Part shown: one piece after another, positions 48,043 through 55,560 of the stretch
How the letters are laid out: every line of letters begins with the position of its first letter
Position numbering within the stretch: the stretch's first letter is position 1
DNA from: Candidatus Scatomonas merdigallinarum
GTDB taxonomy: Bacteria; Bacillota; Clostridia; Lachnospirales; Lachnospiraceae
Assembly (NCBI GenBank): GCA_018716305.1
Contig: DVKB01000024.1
Coordinates: 54,191-118,190, forward strand
Length of the DNA: 64,000 nucleotides
Reading direction: 5' to 3'
Program-made: the position numbers and the translations under genes
The notes under the pieces: model-generated
Databases searched by the model: none
Seen by the model: the letters and a program-made list of their open reading frames with translations, nothing else
What the model was told of the DNA's origin: nothing

Positions 48043-49777
48043 CTTTTTCCATCTCCTCTCTGGTCAGCTGGGATTCGCAGATTTCCCGGTAGACCGCGCT
48101 GGTGTTTAAAAGTTCGCTGTGAGTGCCGCTGGCGGCCAGATGTCCATCGTCCAGCACCAGGATCCGGTCCGCGTTTTTGACGGTAGATACCCGCTGGGAA
48201 ACCAGGAACACGGTAGTTCCCTCTGTGTTTTCACGGATGGCCCGCCGCAGCCTGGCGTCCGTGGCGAAATCCAGGGCGGAAGCGCTGTCGTCCAGAATCA
48301 GAATCTTCGGCTTCCGAACCAGGGCCCGGGCGATGGTCAGGCGCTGCTTCTGCCCGCCGGAAAGATTCCGGCCTCCCTGTTCAATGGAAAGATCCAGGCC
48401 CTGGCCTTTGCTGTCTACAAATTCTTTGGCCTGAGCTGTTTCCAGGGCGCGCCAGAGTTCTTCATCGGAAGCATCCTTTCTGCCCCAGAGAAGATTGTCC
48501 CGGAGGGTTCCCCGGAACAGGGAAGCCCGCTGAGGAACCACACCGATGACGGACCGCAGGCTTTCGGAGCAAAGCGTCCGCACATCCTTTCCCTGAACCT
48601 CCACGGAACCGGAGGTGACATCATAGAACCGGGGAATCAGATTTACCAGAGTTGTTTTGCCGGAACCGGTGCCTCCGATTACACCGATGGTTTCCCCGGG
48701 GCCGGCCTCAAAGCTGATCCCGGAAAGAGAAGGTTCTCCCGCGTCTCCATAGCAGAAGGCTGCGTTTCGGAAAGCAACCATAGGAACGCCCGGTTCGGGA
48801 GCGGAAGGAAGCGGACTGCTCCCCTCCCCCAGGCTGGAGTGGATTTCAAAAATGCTGTTCACCCTGCTTAAGCTGGCGCTGGCTCTGGATAAAAGGATGA
48901 TCAGGTTGGCCAGTTTGATCAGTTCCACCAGAATCTGTGACATATAGTTGATAAGGGCGATTACCTCTCCCTGAGAAAGCCGGCCCAGATTTACCTGGCC
49001 GCCTCCCAGCCATAGAATGGCAATAATGCCCAGATTGATAATCACGTAGGTAACCGGATTCAGAAGGGCGGAAATTTTTCCTACATGGATCTGCCGGCGG
49101 TACAGGCTGCGGCAGTCCGAGGAAAATTCATCCATTTCGCTTTGCTGCCGGTTAAACGCCCGTACTACCCGGACGCCCAGGAGATTTTCCCGGGTGGAAA
49201 GCAGGATCCGATCCAGCTGCTTCTGGACTTTCCGGTAGAGGGGCATACTTACCAGCAGAATGGCAAATACCACCGCGAAAAGGATGGGAATGGAAACCCC
49301 GAAAGCAGATGCGGTGCGCACATCCACGGTGTAAGCCATAACCATCGCCCCCAGCACCACAAAAGGAGAGCGCAGGAAAAGACGCAGGAACATATTCACT
49401 CCGTTCTGCACCTGATTGATATCGCTGGTCATGCGGGTGATCAGGGTGGATGTGCCGATGGCATCAATTTCCCGGTAAGAAAGATCCTGAATATGAGAAA
49501 AAAGATCATTCCGCATGGCCGTTCCGGCGGATACAGCGGCTTTCGCCGCGAAGTACTGGGCGGTGACAGAGCTGGCGAAGCCCACGATTCCCAGCAGGAT
49601 CATCAGTCCCCCCATCTTGAGAATATAGCCGGAATCCCGGTTCCCGATGCCGGTATCGATGATCCGGGCTACAATCAGAGGGATGATCAGCTCAAAACTG
49701 GCTTCCAGCATTTTAAATAAAGGGGCCAGAATGGCTTCCCTGCGGTTTTTCTTCAGATAATGGAGCAGTCGTTTCAT
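48020..49777 (-). CDS. ABC exporter half-transporter, degenerate Walker B subunit
   Basis: A 585-residue half-transporter with membrane domain and ATPase. Walker A is GGTGSGKTTLVNLIPRFYD, the signature is the canonical LSGGQKQRLTIARAL, and the Walker B reads ILILDDSASALD, with Asp in place of the catalytic Glu. This is complementary to the neighbour's defect (LSQGQ with intact Glu), so one ATP site of the pair is weak and one is active. ATG 49777 lies after GGGAGGTCTTACC; the frame extends to 49792. The promoter lies at 49812-49839. Confidence 0.93.
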   Translation of the reverse strand: MKRLLHYLKKNRREAILAPLFKMLEASFELIIPLIVARIIDTGIGNRDSGYILKMGGLMILLGIVGFASSVTAQYFAAKAAVSAGTAMRNDLFSHIQDLSYREIDAIGTSTLITRMTSDINQVQNGVNMFLRLFLRSPFVVLGAMVMAYTVDVRTASAFGVSIPILFAVVFAILLVSMPLYRKVQKQLDRILLSTRENLLGVRVVRAFNRQQSEMDEFSSDCRSLYRRQIHVGKISALLNPVTYVIINLGIIAILWLGGGQVNLGRLSQGEVIALINYMSQILVELIKLANLIILLSRASASLSRVNSIFEIHSSLGEGSSPLPSAPEPGVPMVAFRNAAFCYGDAGEPSLSGISFEAGPGETIGVIGGTGSGKTTLVNLIPRFYDVTSGSVEVQGKDVRTLCSESLRSVIGVVPQRASLFRGTLRDNLLWGRKDASDEELWRALETAQAKEFVDSKGQGLDLSIEQGGRNLSGGQKQRLTIARALVRKPKILILDDSASALDFATDARLRRAIRENTEGTTVFLVSQRVSTVKNADRILVLDDGHLAASGTHSELLNTSAVYREICESQLTREEMEKDGKKTDF

Positions 49778-49811
49778 GGTAAGACCTCCCAAAATATTGA
49801 TTCATCGGCCT

Positions 49812-49839
49812 ATTATAGCATAAAGTATTCATGAGTTAA
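49812..49839 (-). promoter_or_regulatory. Promoter of the ABC exporter pair
   Basis: On the minus strand, TTAACT (complement of 49834-49839), 16 bases, then TATAAT (complement of 49812-49817) preceded by TGC (extended -10). Confidence 0.65.
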
Positions 49840-49842
49840 AAG

Positions 49843-51008
49843 ATGCAAGTTTGGATAATGACCACTTATCATGTGAAAAATATCTGGGCCGCGGCTGGGG
49901 TTTGCTGCGTCCTGATTCTAAGCGGCGTCTTATCCGGCTGTTTTCCCACAGAGAAACGAAATACAGCGGATCTGGAGACGGAAATTTTGTCCGGTTCCCA
50001 GGAGTTGGCAGGAGAAAAGCCTGTTACCCGGCTGAGGGAAATTCCGGAAACCGTTTCAGAAGAATCCGAAGAGGTTTCCATTCAGGCGCGGGTGGACATT
50101 GGAAACAGAGAAGCTGTTCTGGAACCATTTACCGCAGTAAAAAAGCCGTTTCAATTTGATGACATCGTAAAGATTCTGCCGGAAGAGGAAACCTTTACCC
50201 TGAATACGGAAAATCCGGATCCTCTCCTGGATATTTATCAGGGGAGCAGCGGCGGATCATTGACGATTCAGGATGGGCGGATCTACTACATCTCCGGAAG
50301 AAGCAGTAATAAGTCCTACAACGTTCTGATCGGCTCTCCGATGCAGTTGGACGACCGGCAGATTGTGAACGAAGCCTTTGTCAGCGACAGCATTCCCGGA
50401 CTGGACAAGCAGCAGGTAATTCAGCAGGCCGGTCGGTGGATGGAAACCATCGGGATACAGGGCCTCGGAGAACCGCAAGTCGCTGCTTTGGATTACGCTA
50501 CCCTGCAGGAGGAATATGAAAAAATGCCGGAGACCTGCCAAAAGGCGGAGAGACCCCCTTTGAACCGGAGGATGAAGGCTACTATTTGCTGTTCCGAAGT
50601 GAGGAGGACGGTATTCCGTATCTGGCGCAGGATTACTTTCTTCAGGATAAAGTGTACTGTTTTGGAAGTGTTGTAGAGATGATTGTCACAAAAAATGGTC
50701 TGCAGTATTTTATGGCATCCGGCATGTATGACCGGCAGGAAGAATCGGAGCCGGCAGAGGAACTGTATGATTTCCGGAAGATCCTCGGCAAAATCCGGAC
50801 AAAGTATAAAGACGTAATGCTGGAGGAGCCTGTGGTCATCGACCGGATCGAATTGATTTACGCGCCGGATGTGATTTCGGACAGTCCCCAGATCTACGAA
50901 CTGTCACCCTGTTGGGCGGTTTACGCCCGGTCCAGCAGCCAAAGTCCGGGGTGCGATCTGTTTTTTTATTATTCGGCCATTACAGGGGAGGAATTAGGAA
51001 TTGAGTAA
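49843..51008 (+). pseudogene. Lipoprotein gene split by a frameshift
   Basis: An exported lipoprotein of ~388 residues if repaired. The signal (VKNIWAAAGVCCVLILSGV) runs to the lipobox LSGC. A domain follows with FQFDDIVKILPEEETF and GGSLTIQDGRIYYISGRSS. Near 50540 the frame shifts: an AAAA run appears one base short. With five A the reading goes CQKGGETPFEPEDEGYYLLF and joins the downstream frame (GIPYLAQDYFLQDKVYCFG) to the stop at 51006-51008. In the given sequence the first frame ends at 50676. The start is uncertain (ATG 49843 or 49858; no good ribosome site). It overlaps the permease gene at 51001 and likely belongs to that transporter operon. Confidence 0.75.
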
Positions 51009-51795
51009 AGTACATTCTTTTGCAGGGTGTCTGAAAGCAGAATTTCTCCGGCTGATTCTGTCTCCGAAAACCTATCTGTCTGTCTTGCTGGTAGCCTTTG
51101 CCTTTGGGCTCAGCGTCCGGATCAGCGGTTTCGACATCAGCTGGGGAGATGGGGTGTATTTTCTGGGATTGGCTATGAATCAGTCCAACACCCATTTGCT
51201 GCTGATTCTCAGCGTGGGGATTTCCTTTTCTACTGCTTTTCTGGAAGACTGGAAGCACCGATACACATTGGCGCAGGTTATCCGGGCCGGAACAGGAAGC
51301 TATGCGGGAGCCAGAGTAATAGTCTGTTTCGTCGGCGCATGGACGGCGGCTTTTCTTGGAATCCATCTGTTTCTGGGGTTGATTTCCCTGAAAATCCCTG
51401 TTATGAGCGAGACGTTTTATGAGATGTACGCCTATGCGCCCTACGGAGCTTTGGCTTATTCACGGTTTCCTTACCTGTATGTGCTGGTGATTGCGGCTAT
51501 TATTTCTGCGGGGCTTGCGTTCTGGGCAGTGGCGGGTTTGCTTGTATCCGTCTGCATTCCAAACGTATTCGTAGCGGCAGGCCTGCCGGTGATGCTTTCT
51601 TTTTATATCACTGTGTTTGCCGGGGATCTGCCGCAGCCGGTAAATCTGTCCTTAATGGGAAGGTATGGAGATGTGGGATTTGGACTCTGGGGCAGTTTCC
51701 TTTATACCCTCTTTTTCTTTCTGGCCCTGACAGCGCTTATGGGTTTTTTTTTCTATAAAATAGTAAAAGGGAGGGTGTCCGGTGAAATCCATTAG
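51001..51795 (+). CDS. ABC-2-type membrane protein, first
   Basis: A 264-residue integral membrane protein with about six hydrophobic helices (YLSVLLVAFAFGLSV, LLILSVGISFSTAFL, VLVIAAIISAGLAFWAVAGLL, FLYTLFFFLALTALMGFFF). The start is TTG 51001, overlapping the lipoprotein stop by 8 bases, with GGGGAGGAATTAGG upstream. It overlaps the next gene by 14 bases. No substrate motif is recognisable. With the second membrane protein and the ATPase at 52657 it forms an ABC-2-like unit of the kind that exports or protects against membrane-active compounds. Confidence 0.85.
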   Translation: MSKVHSFAGCLKAEFLRLILSPKTYLSVLLVAFAFGLSVRISGFDISWGDGVYFLGLAMNQSNTHLLLILSVGISFSTAFLEDWKHRYTLAQVIRAGTGSYAGARVIVCFVGAWTAAFLGIHLFLGLISLKIPVMSETFYEMYAYAPYGALAYSRFPYLYVLVIAAIISAGLAFWAVAGLLVSVCIPNVFVAAGLPVMLSFYITVFAGDLPQPVNLSLMGRYGDVGFGLWGSFLYTLFFFLALTALMGFFFYKIVKGRVSGEIH

Positions 51796-52636
51796 AAGAG
51801 CGTATCATATTTGTACCCTTTCTTTCCGGCGCTGGCTGGGAGATTATCGGATTCTGATAGTGTTTCTGGCAGTGTTTACCTACTGCTATATGGCTCTTGC
51901 TCCGGTGAAAGAATTTCTTGCGGCGGGCAATATAAAGATAAACGCCTGTGTTCCGCTGTTTCTCTTCGAGTTCAGCGCCAATAAATTTTTTTTGTTTCTG
52001 TTTTTAATCCTCCTTCTGTGCGACGCTCCCTTCAGGGATCGGACCCAGCAGATGACGATTCTCCGTTCCGGCAGAATCAGCTGGGGCGTTGGAAAGATTT
52101 TTTATATGGCGGGAAGCTGTATGCTGTATTTTTTTTCCGTCTACCTGTTCAGCTGGATGGTTCTGTTTCCCTACATTGAATTTTCCAATCAGTGGGGGAA
52201 GGGGATTATGACCTTGGCGAAAACGGACGCCGCGGCCCGGTATCAGATTGTAAATGTATTTTTTTCGGAGAAAATCGTAGATTATTTTACCCCGGGGCAG
52301 GCGGCGTTCTTTTCTCTGCTTCTCTGCTTTGCCGCGGCTTTGCTGCTGGGTCTGATTCTGTTTGTGGGAAATTTTCTCAGCGGTTCTCTGCGCCTGGGGC
52401 TGGCAGCGGCGCTGGCGCTGGTCATTATGGACACAGCTCTTTTCTCTTCAGAAGTGATGTCGGAACATCCGATCCTGTACGGATCCCCGGTGACCTGGTG
52501 CAGCCTCAGCACCATCAATATCGCGGGATTCGGACGAACGCCGGATATTACCTTTATCAGCCGGGCCTATACGGTTCTCCTGGCGGGGCTTTCGGCGGGA
52601 GCAGTTCTGTGCAGCGCGAGAAAACAGCTGGATTAG
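51782..52636 (+). CDS. ABC-2-type membrane protein, second
   Basis: A 284-residue membrane protein with about six helices (ILIVFLAVFTYCYMALA, FFLFLFLILLLCDAPF, FFSLLLCFAAALLLGLILFVG, LGLAAALALVIMDTALF). FRDRTQQMTILRSGRISW between spans is a cytoplasmic-loop feature shared with ABC-2 permeases. The start is GTG 51782, 14 bases inside the previous gene. The ATPase gene starts 20 bases after its stop. Confidence 0.83.
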   Translation: MKSIRRAYHICTLSFRRWLGDYRILIVFLAVFTYCYMALAPVKEFLAAGNIKINACVPLFLFEFSANKFFLFLFLILLLCDAPFRDRTQQMTILRSGRISWGVGKIFYMAGSCMLYFFSVYLFSWMVLFPYIEFSNQWGKGIMTLAKTDAAARYQIVNVFFSEKIVDYFTPGQAAFFSLLLCFAAALLLGLILFVGNFLSGSLRLGLAAALALVIMDTALFSSEVMSEHPILYGSPVTWCSLSTINIAGFGRTPDITFISRAYTVLLAGLSAGAVLCSARKQLD

Positions 52637-52656
52637 ATGACAGAAGGGGGAGAAAA

Positions 52657-53325
52657 ATGGAGACGATGATTGAAGTAATAGATCTGGTGAAAAAATATCA
52701 GGATCAGGAAGTATTAAAAAAGATTTCCTGCACCTTTGAAAAAGGGAAAATCGCCGGGCTCATCGGCAGAAACGGTGCCGGCAAAACGGTACTGATGAAA
52801 TGCATCTGCGGATTTGTGATTCCCACGGAAGGGGAAATCCGCATTGACGGCAGAAAACTGCGGGGAAGGAAAGAGGCAGATCTGACGAAAATCGGCATGA
52901 TTATTGAAAATCCGGCATTTCTGGAAGCTTATACCGGATATCAGAACCTGGCTTTCCTGGCACGGATTAACGGAATCATAGGCAAAGAAAAAATTCGTAA
53001 AACCCTGAGAATGGTAGGACTGGATCCTGACAGCCGAAAAAAAGTGGGAAAATATTCTATGGGCATGCGGCAGCGGCTGGCGTTGGCCCAGGCGGTCATG
53101 GAAGATCAGGAAATCCTCATATTAGACGAGCCTATGAACGGGTTGGATAACCGAGGTGTGGAAGAAATGCGGAAGCTGCTGCTGGAATTTCGCGGTCAGG
53201 GAAAAACCATTCTTCTGGCAAGCCACAGCCAGGAAGATATCCGGGTATTGTGCGACAAAATCTATGAAATGGATCAGGGAGAAATCATTGGAACCCAATG
53301 GAAGAACCAGGAAGGTTCGGAATAA
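52657..53325 (+). CDS. ABC transporter ATPase
   Basis: A 222-residue ATPase. Walker A is GRNGAGKTVLMKCICG, the Q-loop is IGMIIENPAFLEAYTG, the signature YSMGMRQRLALAQA replaces LSGGQ as in many antibiotic-resistance/ABC-2 ATPases, Walker B is ILILDEPMNGLD and the H-loop is LASHSQED. ATG 52657 follows AGAAGGGGGAG. It powers the two membrane proteins upstream. The C-terminus is short, without the extra domain of importer ATPases. Confidence 0.93.
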   Translation: METMIEVIDLVKKYQDQEVLKKISCTFEKGKIAGLIGRNGAGKTVLMKCICGFVIPTEGEIRIDGRKLRGRKEADLTKIGMIIENPAFLEAYTGYQNLAFLARINGIIGKEKIRKTLRMVGLDPDSRKKVGKYSMGMRQRLALAQAVMEDQEILILDEPMNGLDNRGVEEMRKLLLEFRGQGKTILLASHSQEDIRVLCDKIYEMDQGEIIGTQWKNQEGSE

Positions 53326-53330
53326 AACAG

Positions 53331-53360
53331 TTGACAAATCTTGCTTCCGGATGGTATCCT
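53331..53360 (+). promoter_or_regulatory. Promoter of the leuA T-box leader
   Basis: TTGACA (53331-53336), 18 bases, TATCCT (53355-53360). It starts six bases after the ATPase stop. Confidence 0.7.
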
Positions 53361-53366
53361 TATACA

Positions 53367-53668
53367 CAGATACCGCAAATGCGTGGACGAGGAAGAGTAC
53401 ACTTTTTTCCTGATGGCAGAGAGCTGCTGGCTGGTGGAAAGCGGCGGAAGGAAGCTGTGGAACTGACCTCTGAGCGGCTGTCCGAAATTTTCCGAGAGTA
53501 GGCGCAGACGGATTCCCACCGTTACAGGGGAGAGGATATAAGGTTTTCAGAACCCGTATCCGGTGAGTGTGCGGCCTGGGCCGCAAAAAAGGAGTGGTAC
53601 CGCGTAGGGACTGTATATACAGCCTTTCGTCTCCTGCAGAAGATGCAGGGGATGAAGGGCTTTTTAAT
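53367..53668 (+). ncRNA. T-box leader, leucine-responsive (specifier CUG)
   Basis: A class I-type T-box riboswitch upstream of leuA. Stem I elements GAGGAAGAGTAC and AGAGAGCTGCTGGCTGGTGG are visible. The specifier loop GGAA-CTG-ACCTCTGAG puts the Leu codon CUG at 53463-53465. The conserved T-box word GTGGTACCGCG lies at 53594-53604. The terminator arms are 53621-53638 and 53644-53661, followed by a T-run. Uncharged tRNA-Leu should pair with the specifier and favour the antiterminator, turning on leuA when leucine is scarce. Confidence 0.92.
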
Positions 53669-53709
53669 TTTTCAGAATCATACATTCATTTGAAGGAGGA
53701 GCGCAAATC

Positions 53710-55371
53710 ATGATGAATTGCAGCAAGTATCACAAGCAGTATTACATGCCGCCGGTGGAATGCCTGGACTGGGCGAGAAAGGACAGCGTGGAGAAGGCGC
53801 CGGTGTGGTGCAGCGTGGATCTGCGGGACGGAAACCAGGCTCTGGTAATCCCTATGTCCCTGGAGCAGAAAATTGATTTTTTCAAGCTGCTGGTAAAAAT
53901 CGGTTTTAAAGAAATAGAAGTGGGATTTCCCGCCGCTTCCGAGACAGAGTATGAATTTTTAAGGGCTCTGATCGAGCAGGATCTGATTCCGGAGGATGTG
54001 ACGGTCCAGGTGCTGACCCAGGCCAGGGAGCATATCATCCGCAAAACTTTTGAGTCTCTGAAGGGCTGCAAAAACGCCATTGTCCACGTATATAATTCCA
54101 CCTCTTTCGCCCAGAGGCAGCAGGTGTTCCGCAAATCAAAAGAAGAGATTTTAAAGATTGCTGTGGAGGGGGCGAAGCTTCTGAAGGAGCTTACGGAGGA
54201 GTGCGGAGAAAAGTACCGCTTTGAGTACAGTCCGGAAAGTTTTACCGGCACAGAGCCGGAATATGCCCTGGAAGTCTGCAACGCAGTGCTGGATGTGTGG
54301 CAGCCCGCGGCGGACCGGAAGGCTGTGATCAACCTGCCCAGCACGGTACAGCTTTCTATGCCCCATGATTACGCCAGCCAGATTGAGTATATGAGTAAAA
54401 ATCTGAAATACCGGGAAAATGTGGTACTCTCTCTTCATCCCCATAACGACCGGGGAACCGGCGTGGCGGACGCGGAGCTGGGACTGCTGGCGGGAGCGGA
54501 CCGGATTGAGGGAACCCTTTTCGGAAACGGGGAGCGCACCGGCAATGTAGATATTGTGACACTGGCCATGAACATGTATTCCCAGGGCGTGGATCCCCGG
54601 CTTGATTTTTCCAATATGCCGGATATCTGCGAGCAGTATGAGAAGTATACGGGTATGCAGGTGGATGAGAGATGCCCCTACAGCGGGGCGCTGGTCTTCG
54701 CGGCTTTCTCCGGCTCCCATCAGGACGCCATTGCCAAAGGCATGCACTGGAGAGTGGAAAATGATATGGACCACTGGACGGTACCCTATCTGCCCATTGA
54801 TCCCACAGATGTGGGACGCAACTACGACGCGGATGTAATCCGTATCAACAGCCAGTCAGGAAAGGGCGGCGTAGGCTATATCCTGGAGAAGAATTACGGC
54901 CTGAACCTTCCGCCTAAGATGCGGGAGGCCATGGGATACGCGGCCAAGGATCTCTCCGACCATCTGCACAAGGAACTGCATCCGGATGAGATCTACAGCC
55001 TCTTCAAACAGACCTTTGAGAATATCAACAAGCCCTACACCATCGACGGCGTTCACTTTAAACAGCTGGCAGAGGGACGCATTGAGGCGGAGATCAATAC
55101 CAAATACGACGGCGGAGAATTTCATAAAGTATACGCCGAGGGCAACGGCCGTCTCAACGCGGTGAGCAACGCCATCAAGAAGGCATACAATCTGAAATTT
55201 GACCTGATGACCTATCAGGAGCACGCCCTGAGCCAGAGCTCCAGTTCCAAGGCAATCGCCTATGTGGGGCTGAAGAAGCCCGATGGAAGCCTTTCCTGGG
55301 GAGCCGGGGTGGATCCGGATATTATCCGTGCCAGCATCGACGCGCTGCTGACCGCGGTCAATAATATGTAA
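53710..55371 (+). CDS. leuA: 2-isopropylmalate synthase
   Basis: A 553-residue enzyme making the first committed intermediate of leucine synthesis from acetyl-CoA and 2-oxoisovalerate. The HMGL-like barrel shows SVDLRDGNQALVIPM, EVGFPAASETEYEFL and LSLHPHNDRGTGVADAELG (metal-binding His). The C-terminal leucine-sensing domain begins near residue 420 (TIDGVHFKQLAEGRIEAEI). The length and start (YYMPPVECLDWARKD) match the LeuA type of ~550-560 residues. GAAGGAGGAGCG at 53692-53703 precedes the ATG; the first two codons are both ATG. It is controlled by the T-box ahead of it and by feedback. Confidence 0.96.
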   Translation: MMNCSKYHKQYYMPPVECLDWARKDSVEKAPVWCSVDLRDGNQALVIPMSLEQKIDFFKLLVKIGFKEIEVGFPAASETEYEFLRALIEQDLIPEDVTVQVLTQAREHIIRKTFESLKGCKNAIVHVYNSTSFAQRQQVFRKSKEEILKIAVEGAKLLKELTEECGEKYRFEYSPESFTGTEPEYALEVCNAVLDVWQPAADRKAVINLPSTVQLSMPHDYASQIEYMSKNLKYRENVVLSLHPHNDRGTGVADAELGLLAGADRIEGTLFGNGERTGNVDIVTLAMNMYSQGVDPRLDFSNMPDICEQYEKYTGMQVDERCPYSGALVFAAFSGSHQDAIAKGMHWRVENDMDHWTVPYLPIDPTDVGRNYDADVIRINSQSGKGGVGYILEKNYGLNLPPKMREAMGYAAKDLSDHLHKELHPDEIYSLFKQTFENINKPYTIDGVHFKQLAEGRIEAEINTKYDGGEFHKVYAEGNGRLNAVSNAIKKAYNLKFDLMTYQEHALSQSSSSKAIAYVGLKKPDGSLSWGAGVDPDIIRASIDALLTAVNNM

Positions 55372-55379
55372 GACGTCAG

Positions 55380-55406
55380 AAAAAGGGACCGAAAAGGTCC
55401 CTTTTT
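55380..55406 (+). terminator. Terminator after leuA
   Basis: An 11-bp perfect stem (AAAAAGGGACC at 55380-55390, GGTCCCTTTTT at 55396-55406) with loop GAAAA. Confidence 0.92.
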
Positions 55407-55464
55407 CACGATATCCGACGGATTCCGCGGGAAAGAGAATACAGTGGAATCTTCCCTGTTTTAG

Positions 55465-55473
55465 TGCTATAAT
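55465..55473 (+). promoter_or_regulatory. Extended -10 promoter of the MacB-like gene
   Basis: TGCTATAAT at 55465-55473 is an extended -10. The -35 region (TGGAAT at 55445) is weak. The repeat at 55481 then falls in the 5' untranslated leader. Confidence 0.6.
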
Positions 55474-55480
55474 GGCCTGG

Positions 55481-55536
55481 TATCGCAGCGAGGTGCGGAG
55501 CAATCCGTGTCTCATGCCCATTTGTCGGGCAACTCT
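55481..55536 (+). repeat. Dispersed repeat, partial copy in the leader of the ABC gene
   Basis: GAGGTGCGGAGCAATCCGTG followed by TCTCATGCCCATTTGTCGGG matches the left half of 59413-59557, with the first ~12 bases diverged. It lies between promoter and start codon. Confidence 0.75.
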
Positions 55537-55560
55537 TAATATAAAAGGAGACATAAAAAC

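Noticed and set aside
52192..52656. Upstream extension of the ABC ATPase frame
   Set aside because: It overlaps the second permease gene in another frame; the ATG at 52657 has a good ribosome site and gives the normal ATPase length.
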